The notes below the pieces were generated by a model. It ran no database searches and had not been told where the DNA came from. It saw only the letters and a list, made by a program, of their open reading frames with translations. Below, piece by piece: positions 8,311-16,680 of a stretch of 64,000 bases of DNA. Both the position numbers and the translations under genes were made by a program. Every line of letters begins with the position of its first letter. Within the stretch, counting starts at the first letter, position 1. Origin of the DNA: JACCXE01 sp963718605 (GTDB lineage Bacteria > Actinomycetota > Acidimicrobiia > Acidimicrobiales > JACCXE01); contig OY970363.1 of the NCBI GenBank assembly GCA_963718605.1, forward strand, positions 1,798,001-1,862,000, read 5' to 3'.

Positions 8311-9317
8311 GCACAACCCACCAAGTCGATCTGGTTGAGGCGTACATCGCCGAGGTCCGCGAGCGTCTCGTCGGGGTTCCCGAGGAGGAACGCACTGAAT
8401 TGCTCGACGATGTCACCGCGCACGTCCGCGAGGTCGCAGACGAACACGGCGCCGATCAATTGCGCGACCGTCTCGGTTCGCCGCAGCAGTTCGGCGACGA
8501 ACTCCGCACGTCGGCCGGCTTCACTCCGGCGGACGCGGAGAGCTCGGGCCCGTCTATCACGGCGCGGTTTGATCGCCAGTGGGCGGCGCTGCGTGCAACC
8601 CCGCCGGGGAAGTGGGTTGAGCAGGAGTGGCCGCGTCTCGAGCCGGCCTGGTGGTTGCTGCGCGGCGCCGCGCTCGTCTCGCTCGCGATGTCCCTGTCAG
8701 AACCGAACGCGGGGCTGATCCCGCGCATCGGCGACGGGCGGATGCTCGGGTTGCTCGCGGTTGCCGCGGGCGCGGTCACGTCGTACATCCTGGGTTCACG
8801 GCGTCCGGCGAACCAGTCACGCCGCGTGCATCGCGCCCGCATTGCCGGTGAGGTCGCGCTCGCGTTCTTCGCGGTGGTGTTCCTGGCTCAGGCGTCTGAC
8901 AGCCACGTCGTCTATTACGACTCGAGCAACGGGTCGCAACCCGATGCCTGCCTGCGCGACTCCGCCGGCCGAGCCATCGGCAACCTTTTTGCGTTCGACG
9001 CGACCGGCAAGGCCATCCCGCAGGTCTTCCTCACCGACCAAGCCGGGCGGGCCATCGACAATCTGTGTCCTGATCAGGCCGACTCCGAAAATCCGAACGG
9101 GCCGGCCAAGACCACCTACGCCCGGGATGTGAATGGTGCGCCCGTCTACAACGTCTTCCCGCGGGCACAACAGCGTGCGACGTCCGTCGACCCGAACACG
9201 GGCGAGGTCACGGGAACCTCGCCGGTGCCCGCGCCCGCCGTCGTACTGCCCCAGCTCGCGCCGGACGGCGCCCCGCCGTTCGCGACCACGACCACGGCGG
9301 TGCCAGCGCAGCCGTAG
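8307..9317 (+). CDS. HAAS-type membrane protein, PadR partner
   Basis: A 336-residue protein. The N-terminal 75 residues (VEAYIAEVRERL, EERTELLDDVTAHV, RLGSPQQFGDEL) form the helical HAAS/DUF1700-like signalling domain found next to PadR genes. Two or three membrane segments follow (about residues 110-130, 145-165 and 180-200). The extracytoplasmic C-terminal part contains imperfect repeats with D-x-x-G-[RK]-A-I followed by NLF, QVF or NLC, then a Thr/Pro-rich tail. The GTG at 8307 overlaps the padR stop; the longer frame from 8250 runs inside padR and is rejected. Function beyond signalling to PadR is unknown. Confidence 0.78.
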   Translation: MSTTHQVDLVEAYIAEVRERLVGVPEEERTELLDDVTAHVREVADEHGADQLRDRLGSPQQFGDELRTSAGFTPADAESSGPSITARFDRQWAALRATPPGKWVEQEWPRLEPAWWLLRGAALVSLAMSLSEPNAGLIPRIGDGRMLGLLAVAAGAVTSYILGSRRPANQSRRVHRARIAGEVALAFFAVVFLAQASDSHVVYYDSSNGSQPDACLRDSAGRAIGNLFAFDATGKAIPQVFLTDQAGRAIDNLCPDQADSENPNGPAKTTYARDVNGAPVYNVFPRAQQRATSVDPNTGEVTGTSPVPAPAVVLPQLAPDGAPPFATTTTAVPAQP

Positions 9318-9327
9318 CTTTGGACCC

Positions 9328-10155
9328 ATGACGTATTCGCTGGTCGTGCGCGACGCGGGCACCGGTCAATTCGGCGTGGCGGTGCAATCGCACTTCTTCT
9401 CGGTCGGCTCGATCGTGCCCTGGGCGCAGCCCGGCGTCGGCGCCGTGGCCACTCAGGCAATGGCCGAGATCTCGTACGGCCCGAACGCGCTCGACTTACT
9501 CACGGGCGGCGCGTCCGCTTCGGACGCGCTCGCGCAGTTGATCGCCGCGGACGAAGGTGCCGCGCAGCGCCAGGTTGCGATCGTCGACGCGGAAGGCCGC
9601 GCGGCGGCGCACACGGGTGAGCGTTGCATCGCGTACGCCAGCCACATCGTGGGGGACGGGTGGACCGTCGAAGCGAACATGATGCGACGCGAGGGCGTGC
9701 CCGAAGCGATGGCCGCCGCTCTGACTGCCGGGGGCGATGAACCGCTCGCGGATCGCATGCTGGCCGCGCTCGATGCGGCCGAGGCCGCGGGTGGCGACGT
9801 GCGGGGCAAGCAGTCGGTCGCGATGTTGATCGTGCCCGACGAAGGCGAGCCGTGGCGCCGCTTGCTTGATCTGCGTGTCGAGGACCACGCCGATCCTCTC
9901 GGCGAGATGCGTCGGTTGCTCGGGCTCCACAAGGCGTACCGCGAGGGCGGCGATCAGAGCGTCTTGGGCGACAACTTCGAGCTGCGGTTTTGGTTGATGG
10001 TGGGCGCGGCGATGAACGGCGACATCGACCAGGCGCGCGCGATGCTCGCCGAAGCGTCGAAGACCGAACCGGGCTGGGCCGAACTCATACAACGGCTGCC
10101 GGCTGCGGGCATGTGGCCCGACGGCGAAGAAACCATCGCCCGACTACTGGCGTGA
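9328..10155 (+). CDS. DUF1028 family protein (Ntn-hydrolase-like)
   Basis: A 275-residue cytoplasmic protein of the DUF1028 family. Conserved features seen: start TYSLVVRDAGTGQFGVAVQS, the segment GVGAVATQAMAEISYG, AAAHTGERC, VEANMM at the family's GN-L position, and GGDVRGKQSVAMLIV. The family has an Ntn-hydrolase fold of uncertain activity. The C-terminal 60 residues resemble a TPR-like extension (AMNGDIDQARAMLAEA). A TAGCTT hexamer lies seven bases before the ATG, so it may also have its own leaderless transcript within the operon. The stop overlaps the next gene by GTGA. Confidence 0.85.
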   Translation: MTYSLVVRDAGTGQFGVAVQSHFFSVGSIVPWAQPGVGAVATQAMAEISYGPNALDLLTGGASASDALAQLIAADEGAAQRQVAIVDAEGRAAAHTGERCIAYASHIVGDGWTVEANMMRREGVPEAMAAALTAGGDEPLADRMLAALDAAEAAGGDVRGKQSVAMLIVPDEGEPWRRLLDLRVEDHADPLGEMRRLLGLHKAYREGGDQSVLGDNFELRFWLMVGAAMNGDIDQARAMLAEASKTEPGWAELIQRLPAAGMWPDGEETIARLLA

Positions 10156-10994
10156 GACGCGTCGTCGTGGCGGTCGTGCTCCTGTTCAGCGCGGTCGCGA
10201 GCGCGTGCACGACCGCCGATCGCTATGCGCCAAAGTTCGGTGCCGCGCAGCGGTTGTCGTCGACGGGTGGCGTGACCGCTTTAGCGCTGGACGGCACGGA
10301 CGTGTACTTCGCGGCGGGCGGCGACGTCTTTCGCGTGAACAGCCGGCAGCCGGCACAAACGGTGCGGATCGCCGGCATCAGCGCCGAATCATTGGCGGTC
10401 TTTCGCGGCCGGCTGTACGCATCGTGGACGGATCCGGCCGAACTCGTACACGTCGTCCGCGTCTCGAACGGAGTGCCCACTTTGATTTGGCTGGGGAGGA
10501 GCCTCGCGCCGACCAGTCACATCGACTTCGACCCTGACGGCCGTCTCTATGTGTCGATGGGGGACGTCCTCGAACAGATCGACCGGGGTGGCAAGGAGGG
10601 GCAAGTCGCCAAGAAGGTCACCGACGGTTGGGTCGATGCCTACGCCTTCGACGTGGATGAGCACAACCGCGTGTGGGTCGTAGATCAGCCAGGTGCGGAT
10701 GGCAAAGCCTTCGTCGCCCGCGGTCGGGAACGCGACCACGCCAAGCGGCGGCGTTTCGCGACCGCGCTACCCGCAGGATCCACTCCGTCGGCCGTCGCGA
10801 CCCGTGTGGACGAGGCGCTCGTGTGCCGGTCCTCGACGCACGATGTGTTCCGCCTCCACATCGGTCTCGACAACACCGCCCGTCGACGAAACGTCGTAAA
10901 GGGTCTGGTCTGCGACGGTGCGATCGCCACGATGGCCGACGGTTCGGTGGTCACCGCGACCCACGACGCGATCCTTCGCTACGGTGCGCGCTGA
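10152..10994 (+). CDS. putative lipoprotein with beta-propeller-like repeats
   Basis: A 280-residue secreted protein. The N-terminus (RRVVVAVVLLFSAVASAC) is a lipoprotein-type signal peptide with ASAC as a plausible lipobox. The rest shows repeated short strands such as VTALALDGTDVYFAAGGDVFR and HIDFDPDGRLYVSMGDVLEQ, typical of NHL/SMP-30-like propellers, though I cannot assign a family. The GTG start overlaps the DUF1028 stop and the TGA overlaps the ATG of the dioxygenase gene (TGATG at 10992-10996). Position in the operon suggests a sensory or binding role; this is inference. Confidence 0.65.
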   Translation: MRRVVVAVVLLFSAVASACTTADRYAPKFGAAQRLSSTGGVTALALDGTDVYFAAGGDVFRVNSRQPAQTVRIAGISAESLAVFRGRLYASWTDPAELVHVVRVSNGVPTLIWLGRSLAPTSHIDFDPDGRLYVSMGDVLEQIDRGGKEGQVAKKVTDGWVDAYAFDVDEHNRVWVVDQPGADGKAFVARGRERDHAKRRRFATALPAGSTPSAVATRVDEALVCRSSTHDVFRLHIGLDNTARRRNVVKGLVCDGAIATMADGSVVTATHDAILRYGAR

Positions 10995-11812
10995 TGACAG
11001 TCACCCTTGACGCGGCCGCGGTCAACGAGCACGCCAAGCGCGTGGCCGAGGACGGCTACACGATTGTGGAGAACGCGATCGCCCCCGACTTGATCGAGGC
11101 GATCGCTGACGACCTCGCTCGCCTTGAGCGTGAACTCAACACGCAGCCCGCGGCGAACAGCTTCGAAGGCGCGAACACACTGCGCGTCTACAACCTGTTG
11201 AAGTACGGCAAGGTCTGGGAACAGATCCCCGTGCACCCGAACGTCTTGCCGATTGTCGAGAAGGTGCTCGACCCGGGATGTCTCATCTCGTCCTTGTCGT
11301 CGATCAACATTGGATCCGGCGAAACCGCGCAACCGATCCACGCCGACGACCAACTGATTCCGATCCCCAAGCCGCACCCGCCGACCGTGTGCAACTCGAT
11401 GTGGGCGATCACCGACTTCACCGAGGCGAACGGCGCCACCCGACTCATGCCCGGCACCCACCTTTATGACCACAGCCCGCGCTATGACCAGCCGTACGAG
11501 TCGATCCCGGCCGAGATGGCGAAGGGCTCGGTGCTGGTGTGGCACGGCTCGATGTGGCACGGCGGCGGCGCCAACCAAACCGACCAACGCCGCATCGGCA
11601 TCGCGATGAACTACTGCGCGGGCTACATCCGTCAACAAGAAAACCAGCAACTCGGGTTGCCTCCGTCACTGGTGCAGACCTTCGAACCGCGGCTGCAACA
11701 GCTCGTCGGCTACGGCATATACACCGGGCTCATCGGCCACATCGACAAGCAGACGCCGGCCACCGCGTTGTTCGGCGACGCCGGCGACCAGATGTTGTGG
11801 GACGCCATATGA
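10994..11812 (+). CDS. PhyH-type Fe(II)/2-oxoglutarate-dependent dioxygenase
   Basis: A 272-residue member of the phytanoyl-CoA dioxygenase family, which hydroxylates small-molecule substrates with Fe(II) and 2-oxoglutarate. Seen: HxD motif IHADDQ (H116, D118), NGATRLMPGTHL, the distal metal ligand in MWHGGGANQTDQRR (about H189), and the 2-oxoglutarate-binding arginine about ten residues later. Substrate unknown. It is translationally coupled on both sides: TGATG with the lipoprotein gene and ATGA with the hydrolase gene, so hydroxylation and hydrolysis may be consecutive steps. Confidence 0.88.
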   Translation: MTVTLDAAAVNEHAKRVAEDGYTIVENAIAPDLIEAIADDLARLERELNTQPAANSFEGANTLRVYNLLKYGKVWEQIPVHPNVLPIVEKVLDPGCLISSLSSINIGSGETAQPIHADDQLIPIPKPHPPTVCNSMWAITDFTEANGATRLMPGTHLYDHSPRYDQPYESIPAEMAKGSVLVWHGSMWHGGGANQTDQRRIGIAMNYCAGYIRQQENQQLGLPPSLVQTFEPRLQQLVGYGIYTGLIGHIDKQTPATALFGDAGDQMLWDAI

Positions 11813-12684
11813 GTGTCCTTGAAGACTGGAAGGCGCGCGGGTCGTTCGCGGACGGCGAGCACGGCGAGGTGTTCTACGTCGACGTTCCCGCCGTGGAGGA
11901 CGCGGGCCTCGACCCGATCCTGATCGTCCACGGCTACCCGTCGTGTTCCTATGACTGGTCCGCGTGTCTGCCGACGTTGAGCGCGCGGCGCCGGGTTGTG
12001 CTGATGGACCTGCCCGGCTTTGGCCTGTCGGCCAAGCCCGACCTGCGCTACTCGATCAGGCTCTACGCGGATGCGGTTGAGGCGGTCGTGTGCGAAGCCG
12101 CGTTGACGCGCGTCGCGCTGGTAACCCACGACATGGGCGACACAGTGGGCGGCGAGTTGCTCGCCCGCGACCTCGAAGGTGAGTTGTCGTTCGCGGTAAG
12201 CGAGCGCGTCCTAACGAACGGGTCGATCTACATCGACATGGCCCAGCTCACCGGGGGCCAACAGTTTCTCCTCGCGTGTGAGGACGAGTTGCTGCCGCCC
12301 GAGTCCGGCGGTGACGGGTCCGCATTCCGCGGTTCGCTCGCGGCGATCTGCTCGCCCGACCATCAGCCCAGCGAGGACGACCTCGACGCCCTCTGGCAAT
12401 TCATGACCTACAACGACGGCCACCGCTTGCTCGCCCGCACGATTCGCTACATCGAGGACCGCCGCGCCGAAGAGGCGCGTTTCACCGGCGCGATCGAGAA
12501 GCACCCGTCGCCCCTGGGAATCGTCTGGGGCGCGCTCGACCCGGTCGCGGTGTACCCGATGACCGCGAAGTTGTTGGCCGCTCGCGAAGACGCGCGCCGC
12601 ATCACCCTCGAAGACGTGGGGCACTTCCCGATGCTCGAGGAGGCACAGCGCACCGCCGACGCAATAGTGGCGTTGCTCGCGTGA
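11809..12684 (+). CDS. alpha/beta hydrolase, haloalkane dehalogenase/epoxide hydrolase-like (aspartate nucleophile)
   Basis: A 291-residue alpha/beta hydrolase. The oxyanion region HGYP is at 41-44 and the nucleophile elbow THDMGDTVG places aspartate (D108) where serine would stand in esterases, as in haloalkane dehalogenases and epoxide hydrolases. The acid is in GALDPVAV near 245 and the catalytic histidine in DVGHFPMLE near 270. The ATG at 11809 overlaps the preceding stop; the longer open frame from 11539 lies inside the dioxygenase gene and is rejected. The stop overlaps the exonuclease GTG. Substrate not predictable. Confidence 0.85.
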   Translation: MSVLEDWKARGSFADGEHGEVFYVDVPAVEDAGLDPILIVHGYPSCSYDWSACLPTLSARRRVVLMDLPGFGLSAKPDLRYSIRLYADAVEAVVCEAALTRVALVTHDMGDTVGGELLARDLEGELSFAVSERVLTNGSIYIDMAQLTGGQQFLLACEDELLPPESGGDGSAFRGSLAAICSPDHQPSEDDLDALWQFMTYNDGHRLLARTIRYIEDRRAEEARFTGAIEKHPSPLGIVWGALDPVAVYPMTAKLLAAREDARRITLEDVGHFPMLEEAQRTADAIVALLA

Positions 12685-13547
12685 GAGTCGACCTCATCGA
12701 CGGGACCTACGAACTGTTTCGCCACTTCTACGGCCAGCGGGACGAGAACACGCGCACCGGCACGGCGGCGGTGCGCGGTGTGTTGTCGACGGTGCTGCAA
12801 ACGATCGAGGGTGGCGCGAGCCATGTTGGTGTCGCGACCGACCACGTGATCGAAAGCTTTCGTAACCGCATGTGGACGGGCTACAAGACGAGTGCGGGCA
12901 TGGACCCCGCGCTGCTCGCCGTGTTCCCGCTGCTCGAAGAAGCCCTGGTGGCCATGGGCGTGCGCACGTACGCGATGGTCGAACTCGAAGCGGACGACGC
13001 GCTCGCGACGGTGGCGGCCGTGTGCGCAGAACACGATGAGGTGGAACAGGTCCGCATCTGGACACCCGACAAAGATCTTGGTCAATGCGTGCGTGAAGAC
13101 GAGCGGGTCGTGCAGATCGACCGTCGCGCCAACAAGTTGATCAACGCGGACGCGGTCCGCGAGAAGTTCGGCGTCGACCCCGCGTCGATCCCCGACTTCC
13201 TCGCGCTCGTTGGCGACAGCGCCGACGGCTTTCCCGGCTTACCGGGGTTCGGGGCGAAGACGGCGGCGGTCCTGCTCAAGCTCTACAAGCACATCGAGAA
13301 CATCCCTGACGCGCCCGGTCAGTGGGAAGTCACCGTGCGCGGTGGCGGCACGCTCGCGGCGACCTTGGCGGAGAACCGGGACTTGGTTGCGCTGTTCAAG
13401 GAACTCGCGACCCTCCGCATCGATCCGTCGATCATCGATGGCGTCGACGACCTCGCGTGGACCGGCCCTACGGCTGACTTCGCCGTGGTCAGTAAACAGT
13501 TCGACGGCGAGTTCGTGGCCAACCGGGCCGCCGCATTGGCGAGTTAG
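12681..13547 (+). CDS. 5'-3' exonuclease (FEN/PolA N-terminal domain type)
   Basis: A 288-residue stand-alone 5' nuclease. It begins MRVDLIDGTYELFRHFYG with the N-terminal catalytic aspartate in LIDG. Further acidic residues are in VELEADDALATV and TPDKDLGQCV. The helix-hairpin-helix GDSADGFPGLPGFGAKTAA near residues 178-196 contains the GD-S-D metal-binding pattern. Such proteins remove RNA primers or flaps. The GTG start overlaps the hydrolase stop. Its place at the end of a small-molecule operon is odd and may be only positional. It converges on the next gene with stops overlapping (TTAG). Confidence 0.88.
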   Translation: MRVDLIDGTYELFRHFYGQRDENTRTGTAAVRGVLSTVLQTIEGGASHVGVATDHVIESFRNRMWTGYKTSAGMDPALLAVFPLLEEALVAMGVRTYAMVELEADDALATVAAVCAEHDEVEQVRIWTPDKDLGQCVREDERVVQIDRRANKLINADAVREKFGVDPASIPDFLALVGDSADGFPGLPGFGAKTAAVLLKLYKHIENIPDAPGQWEVTVRGGGTLAATLAENRDLVALFKELATLRIDPSIIDGVDDLAWTGPTADFAVVSKQFDGEFVANRAAALAS

Positions 13548-14230
13548 AACAGCAGCGCGAGCGACGCGGGCAAGCAGGTCGCTCCTGGCAACGCCGCGAA
13601 CGCGGCGACGCCGGGCCGTAGGGCGGCGGCGAGTTGCGCCTCGCCCGCGAGCACCTGCGGACGCGCCGGCGCGTACAGCGAGCTGATCGCGTCATAGCCC
13701 TGGTTCTCGAGCGGTCGCATCACCGAGACCACTTGGTCGACAGGCAACGAGTCGAGTTGGCTACCGCCCGCGATGAGCATCGGGCCGAACAGGGGAAAGG
13801 CCGGCTCGAACGCGGGGACCATTGCGAACGCTTCGGGCGAGAACGGCCCAAACAGCGGGATGATCGACACGAGGTTGGCCAACCCCGCCTGCTCAGTGGG
13901 CACGGCGAGGCCCAGTTCACACGGCGCGAGCGCCGCGGGCGCGCCGGGCGGTGGCGTCGATGGAGACGGCCCGGCCGAGGGTGAGGGCGCCGGTGTTGAC
14001 GCGCCTGGCGAGGCCGCAGGCGCGTCGATCGCGACGCCAGCTACCTCGGTTGAGGTCGCGATCGGCGCCGCGAGGCGCGGTGTCACCAACGACAGCGACG
14101 AGTTTGGAATCGGCACGCCAGCGCGGCCTGGCTCGTACGCACGGGCCAGCAACGCGAACGCGGCGAGCGCGACAAACGCGGCGACAACAACGACGAGCGC
14201 GACCGAGCGGGCGCGGCGCGACGCGATCAC
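13544..14230 (-). CDS. hypothetical membrane-anchored protein with Pro/Ala/Ser linker
   Basis: A 228-residue protein with no family I recognise. Seen: an Arg-rich N-terminus and one membrane helix (about residues 8-28), a low-complexity Pro/Ala/Ser linker (about 65-95), and a C-terminal domain of about 125 residues with two cysteines (APCELGL and GATCLPA) that could form a disulfide outside the cell. The GTG at 14230 overlaps the stop of the DUF4395 gene upstream (GTGA), so the two are coupled. The open frame continues upstream to 14806 but that part is antisense-type shadow coding and is not used. Confidence 0.6.
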   Translation of the reverse strand: MIASRRARSVALVVVVAAFVALAAFALLARAYEPGRAGVPIPNSSLSLVTPRLAAPIATSTEVAGVAIDAPAASPGASTPAPSPSAGPSPSTPPPGAPAALAPCELGLAVPTEQAGLANLVSIIPLFGPFSPEAFAMVPAFEPAFPLFGPMLIAGGSQLDSLPVDQVVSVMRPLENQGYDAISSLYAPARPQVLAGEAQLAAALRPGVAAFAALPGATCLPASLALLF

Positions 14231-16668
14231 TTGGCTGTCTCCATTGTCTTCAGCCGCAGACCGACGTTGTTGCAGGCCTCGCACACTTCTTCGGGGATCA
14301 CGCCGAACCGCATGAGCACGGCAAACACTTTGCAGCCCAAGCAGTAGCCCGCGAAGGCTTCGAGCGAGGCGGCGACGATCAGCAACCCGAGCACCACCTG
14401 CGCTGCGAACCAGTGGCCCGTCAGCATGAGAATGAAGGCGCTGCCGGAGAACGCGACGCCCATGCCTTGCGCGAAACGCTTCGGCGGTCCGGCCACCAGC
14501 TTCTCCTTGAACGGCAGCCGCGGGGTGATCTGCCGCGTAACGAGTTGGCCGAGCGGGCTCAGTTTCGGCCCGGTCAACACGCGGGCGATGAAGCCGTAGA
14601 AAAGGATGGGCAGTATCCACTTCGCGTCGAAGAGCACGGCGGCCACCGCCATGAGCCACACGCCGGTCGCGACGAGGCGGGCCGACACTTCGTTGACAGG
14701 GTTCGGGAAACCAATGAGGTCGTTCATGACACCGTCCTTCGAGCGGTCGCGGGATAAGAGAAACGCCAGGCCGAGCACAAGGATTCCTGGCACCACGAAG
14801 AACCACGGGAACAGCCAGAACGGCGGCAGCGCGACCACCGCGTTGTAGTTGTCGAGGTTGTCCGCCATCGCCGCGATCATCGGCGCCATCTCACCGGACT
14901 GGATCGGCCATTCGTCACTCAGCGCCGTGGCCGCGGGCATCGCCTGGCCCCGGGCCGCGGCCGCGGGCACAAGCTTGTTGCGCAGGTCGCCTTCGGCCAG
15001 CCCGATCGTGAGGAAGTACCCCTGGATTCGCCTGATCTTGGCCGGCTGCATCAACGGCTTGAAGTCGTCGATCATCGCGGCGCCGCCCGGCGCGCGCGTG
15101 AACATCTGGAACACCGCCGGCGCGGCGATGAGGCCGATGCCCAGCGCGGTGAGCGCAATGACGCGCCCGCGGCGCGGGGCCTTTGACCGGTCGCTGTCCT
15201 TGACCAAGCTCCATCCGGCGGCGCCGGCAATCATCACGCCGGGCAACACGAAGAACCACGGAAACAAGACAAACGGCGGCAGCGCGGCGATGCCGCGAAA
15301 CTTCGGGATGTCGGCGCGCATCGTCGTGAGCATCTCGCCCATGTCGTCGTTGATGCCGGGCCAGTCGCGGTTGAGCGCGGCCACACCGGGATACGACGCG
15401 GCGGCCGCGGGACTTCCGAGCACGCGGGTCGACTCGGTGTTCGCCGCGCTGATGTCATCGAGGAACTTGGAGAAGCTGTCAATCTTCGCCGGGCGCATGT
15501 ACGGCTTGAACCCCTCGATCATGTCGCCACCCTTGGGTGCGCGCGTGAACATCTGGAATCCGACCGGCGCGAGCGCGAGGCCGATCCCGATGGCGAGCGC
15601 GGCGGCCTGCGGACCCCGTCGCTTTTTGGTCGGAGGTGGCGTCACCTTCGGTTCGTCTGCCGGCGCGGGCGGTTCATCGTCGCCCTCGTCGCGGAACGCG
15701 GCCGTGGGCGAGAGCAGCGCGACGGACGCCAGCACGCCGGTCAGCGCGGTCACGACGATGAGCCAAGCCGGAGGCCGCCATCCCTTGCGGCTGACCGCGC
15801 CGATGGCCTGCTGCCCGCCGGTCGCGGGAGGCAGCGTCGTCGGCGCGTCAATCTGTTCGCCGGCAACCGCGGTCGGCAAAGTCGTGGCGGTCGCCGCCTT
15901 GGCGCTGCCGCCGCCGACCGCGGCCTTGGTTCCGGTCGCGGTCGCTCCCGACGAAGCGGCCGCCGGGCTGCCCGTGGGACGGAACACGCCCTCGAGGTGC
16001 CACGTGCCGGTGAAGTCGTTGAACGGTCCGCCGACCACGGTGCTGGCCCACTCGAGCACGAAGGCTCCGGTGGACGCGTCGAGCGTGCCGTGCGCCACCG
16101 TGGTGAGGCCCGGCTTCGAGCCGTCGGGTTTGGGCGCGCCCTGGTTGAAGTACTGCTTGTTCCAACTCGCGGACCACGCGCGCAGGTCGCCGCTCAGCGC
16201 GCCCGACCCATCTGCGCTCAGTGACAGCGCGGGGACCTCTCTGCCGCTTTGCAGATCCTTCGGGTCGGTGGACAGGCCGAACTTCACGCCGAAGAACGTC
16301 GCCGGTGCCGCGATGCGCGTCGCCTGGCTGTTGCCCGATGCGTCGAAGACCGGGCTGGGCGCGGGCTGGTAAGCGCCGGTGACGAAGCCGCCGTCCGAAC
16401 CCGGCGACAGCAACGTGAATGTCTGGTCCGAGCACGTCGAGTCCCCGTTGGCCACGAAGGGGCCGTTCGCGATCGATCCGCTCGGCTGCACCATGCGGAA
16501 GTAGCTGCCGGTGCCGGTGCCGCTCGGGCACGCGCCGGCCTTCAACGCGAAGGTGCCCACCAGCCCAGAGTCGGCGGTGGCGCTAGGCGCTACGGCCAGA
16601 CCGAGGGCGCCGAACCAGGCCAGGGCGAGGGCGAGCAGCACCCGGCGACGCAATTGTTGACTAAACAC
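14227..16668 (-). CDS. large membrane protein: secreted domain, two tandem repeat domains and C-terminal DUF4395
   Basis: An 813-residue protein. Signal peptide (residues 1-32), a secreted beta-rich domain (33-235), an Ala/Thr linker, one membrane helix (about 305-325), then two copies of an extracytoplasmic domain of roughly 110 residues: copy 1 from about 368 and copy 2 from about 519. Both start MFTRAP-x-GG with FKP-x-M-x-PAKI and end ALPPF-x-LFPWFFV-x-PG followed by a membrane segment. Residues about 645-800 match DUF4395 (GFPNPVNEVSARL, PPKRFAQGMG, GYCLGCKVF), a four-helix membrane domain with a CLGC motif. Function unknown. The GTG start lies six bases after a TATAAT box, so it is probably leaderless. 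Confidence 0.72.
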   Translation of the reverse strand: MFSQQLRRRVLLALALAWFGALGLAVAPSATADSGLVGTFALKAGACPSGTGTGSYFRMVQPSGSIANGPFVANGDSTCSDQTFTLLSPGSDGGFVTGAYQPAPSPVFDASGNSQATRIAAPATFFGVKFGLSTDPKDLQSGREVPALSLSADGSGALSGDLRAWSASWNKQYFNQGAPKPDGSKPGLTTVAHGTLDASTGAFVLEWASTVVGGPFNDFTGTWHLEGVFRPTGSPAAASSGATATGTKAAVGGGSAKAATATTLPTAVAGEQIDAPTTLPPATGGQQAIGAVSRKGWRPPAWLIVVTALTGVLASVALLSPTAAFRDEGDDEPPAPADEPKVTPPPTKKRRGPQAAALAIGIGLALAPVGFQMFTRAPKGGDMIEGFKPYMRPAKIDSFSKFLDDISAANTESTRVLGSPAAAASYPGVAALNRDWPGINDDMGEMLTTMRADIPKFRGIAALPPFVLFPWFFVLPGVMIAGAAGWSLVKDSDRSKAPRRGRVIALTALGIGLIAAPAVFQMFTRAPGGAAMIDDFKPLMQPAKIRRIQGYFLTIGLAEGDLRNKLVPAAAARGQAMPAATALSDEWPIQSGEMAPMIAAMADNLDNYNAVVALPPFWLFPWFFVVPGILVLGLAFLLSRDRSKDGVMNDLIGFPNPVNEVSARLVATGVWLMAVAAVLFDAKWILPILFYGFIARVLTGPKLSPLGQLVTRQITPRLPFKEKLVAGPPKRFAQGMGVAFSGSAFILMLTGHWFAAQVVLGLLIVAASLEAFAGYCLGCKVFAVLMRFGVIPEEVCEACNNVGLRLKTMETAK

Positions 16669-16680
16669 ATAAGAATTATA
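16669..16680 (-). promoter_or_regulatory. TATAAT -10 box of the DUF4395 gene (leaderless)
   Basis: On the minus strand TATAAT occupies 16680-16675 and is followed after six bases by the GTG at 16668. This is a consensus -10 at the spacing expected for transcription starting at the start codon. It lies at the 3' end of aat. I see no convincing -35. Confidence 0.65.

Noticed and set aside
14231..14806. N-terminal extension of the hypothetical gene at 13544-14230
   Set aside because: Lies inside the DUF4395 gene in another frame; the overlap GTGA at 14230 is a better start.
14849..16372. 507-codon plus-strand frame opposite the DUF4395 gene
   Set aside because: No domain, Ser/Pro/Ala-rich shadow; the minus-strand gene has signal peptide, repeats and DUF4395.
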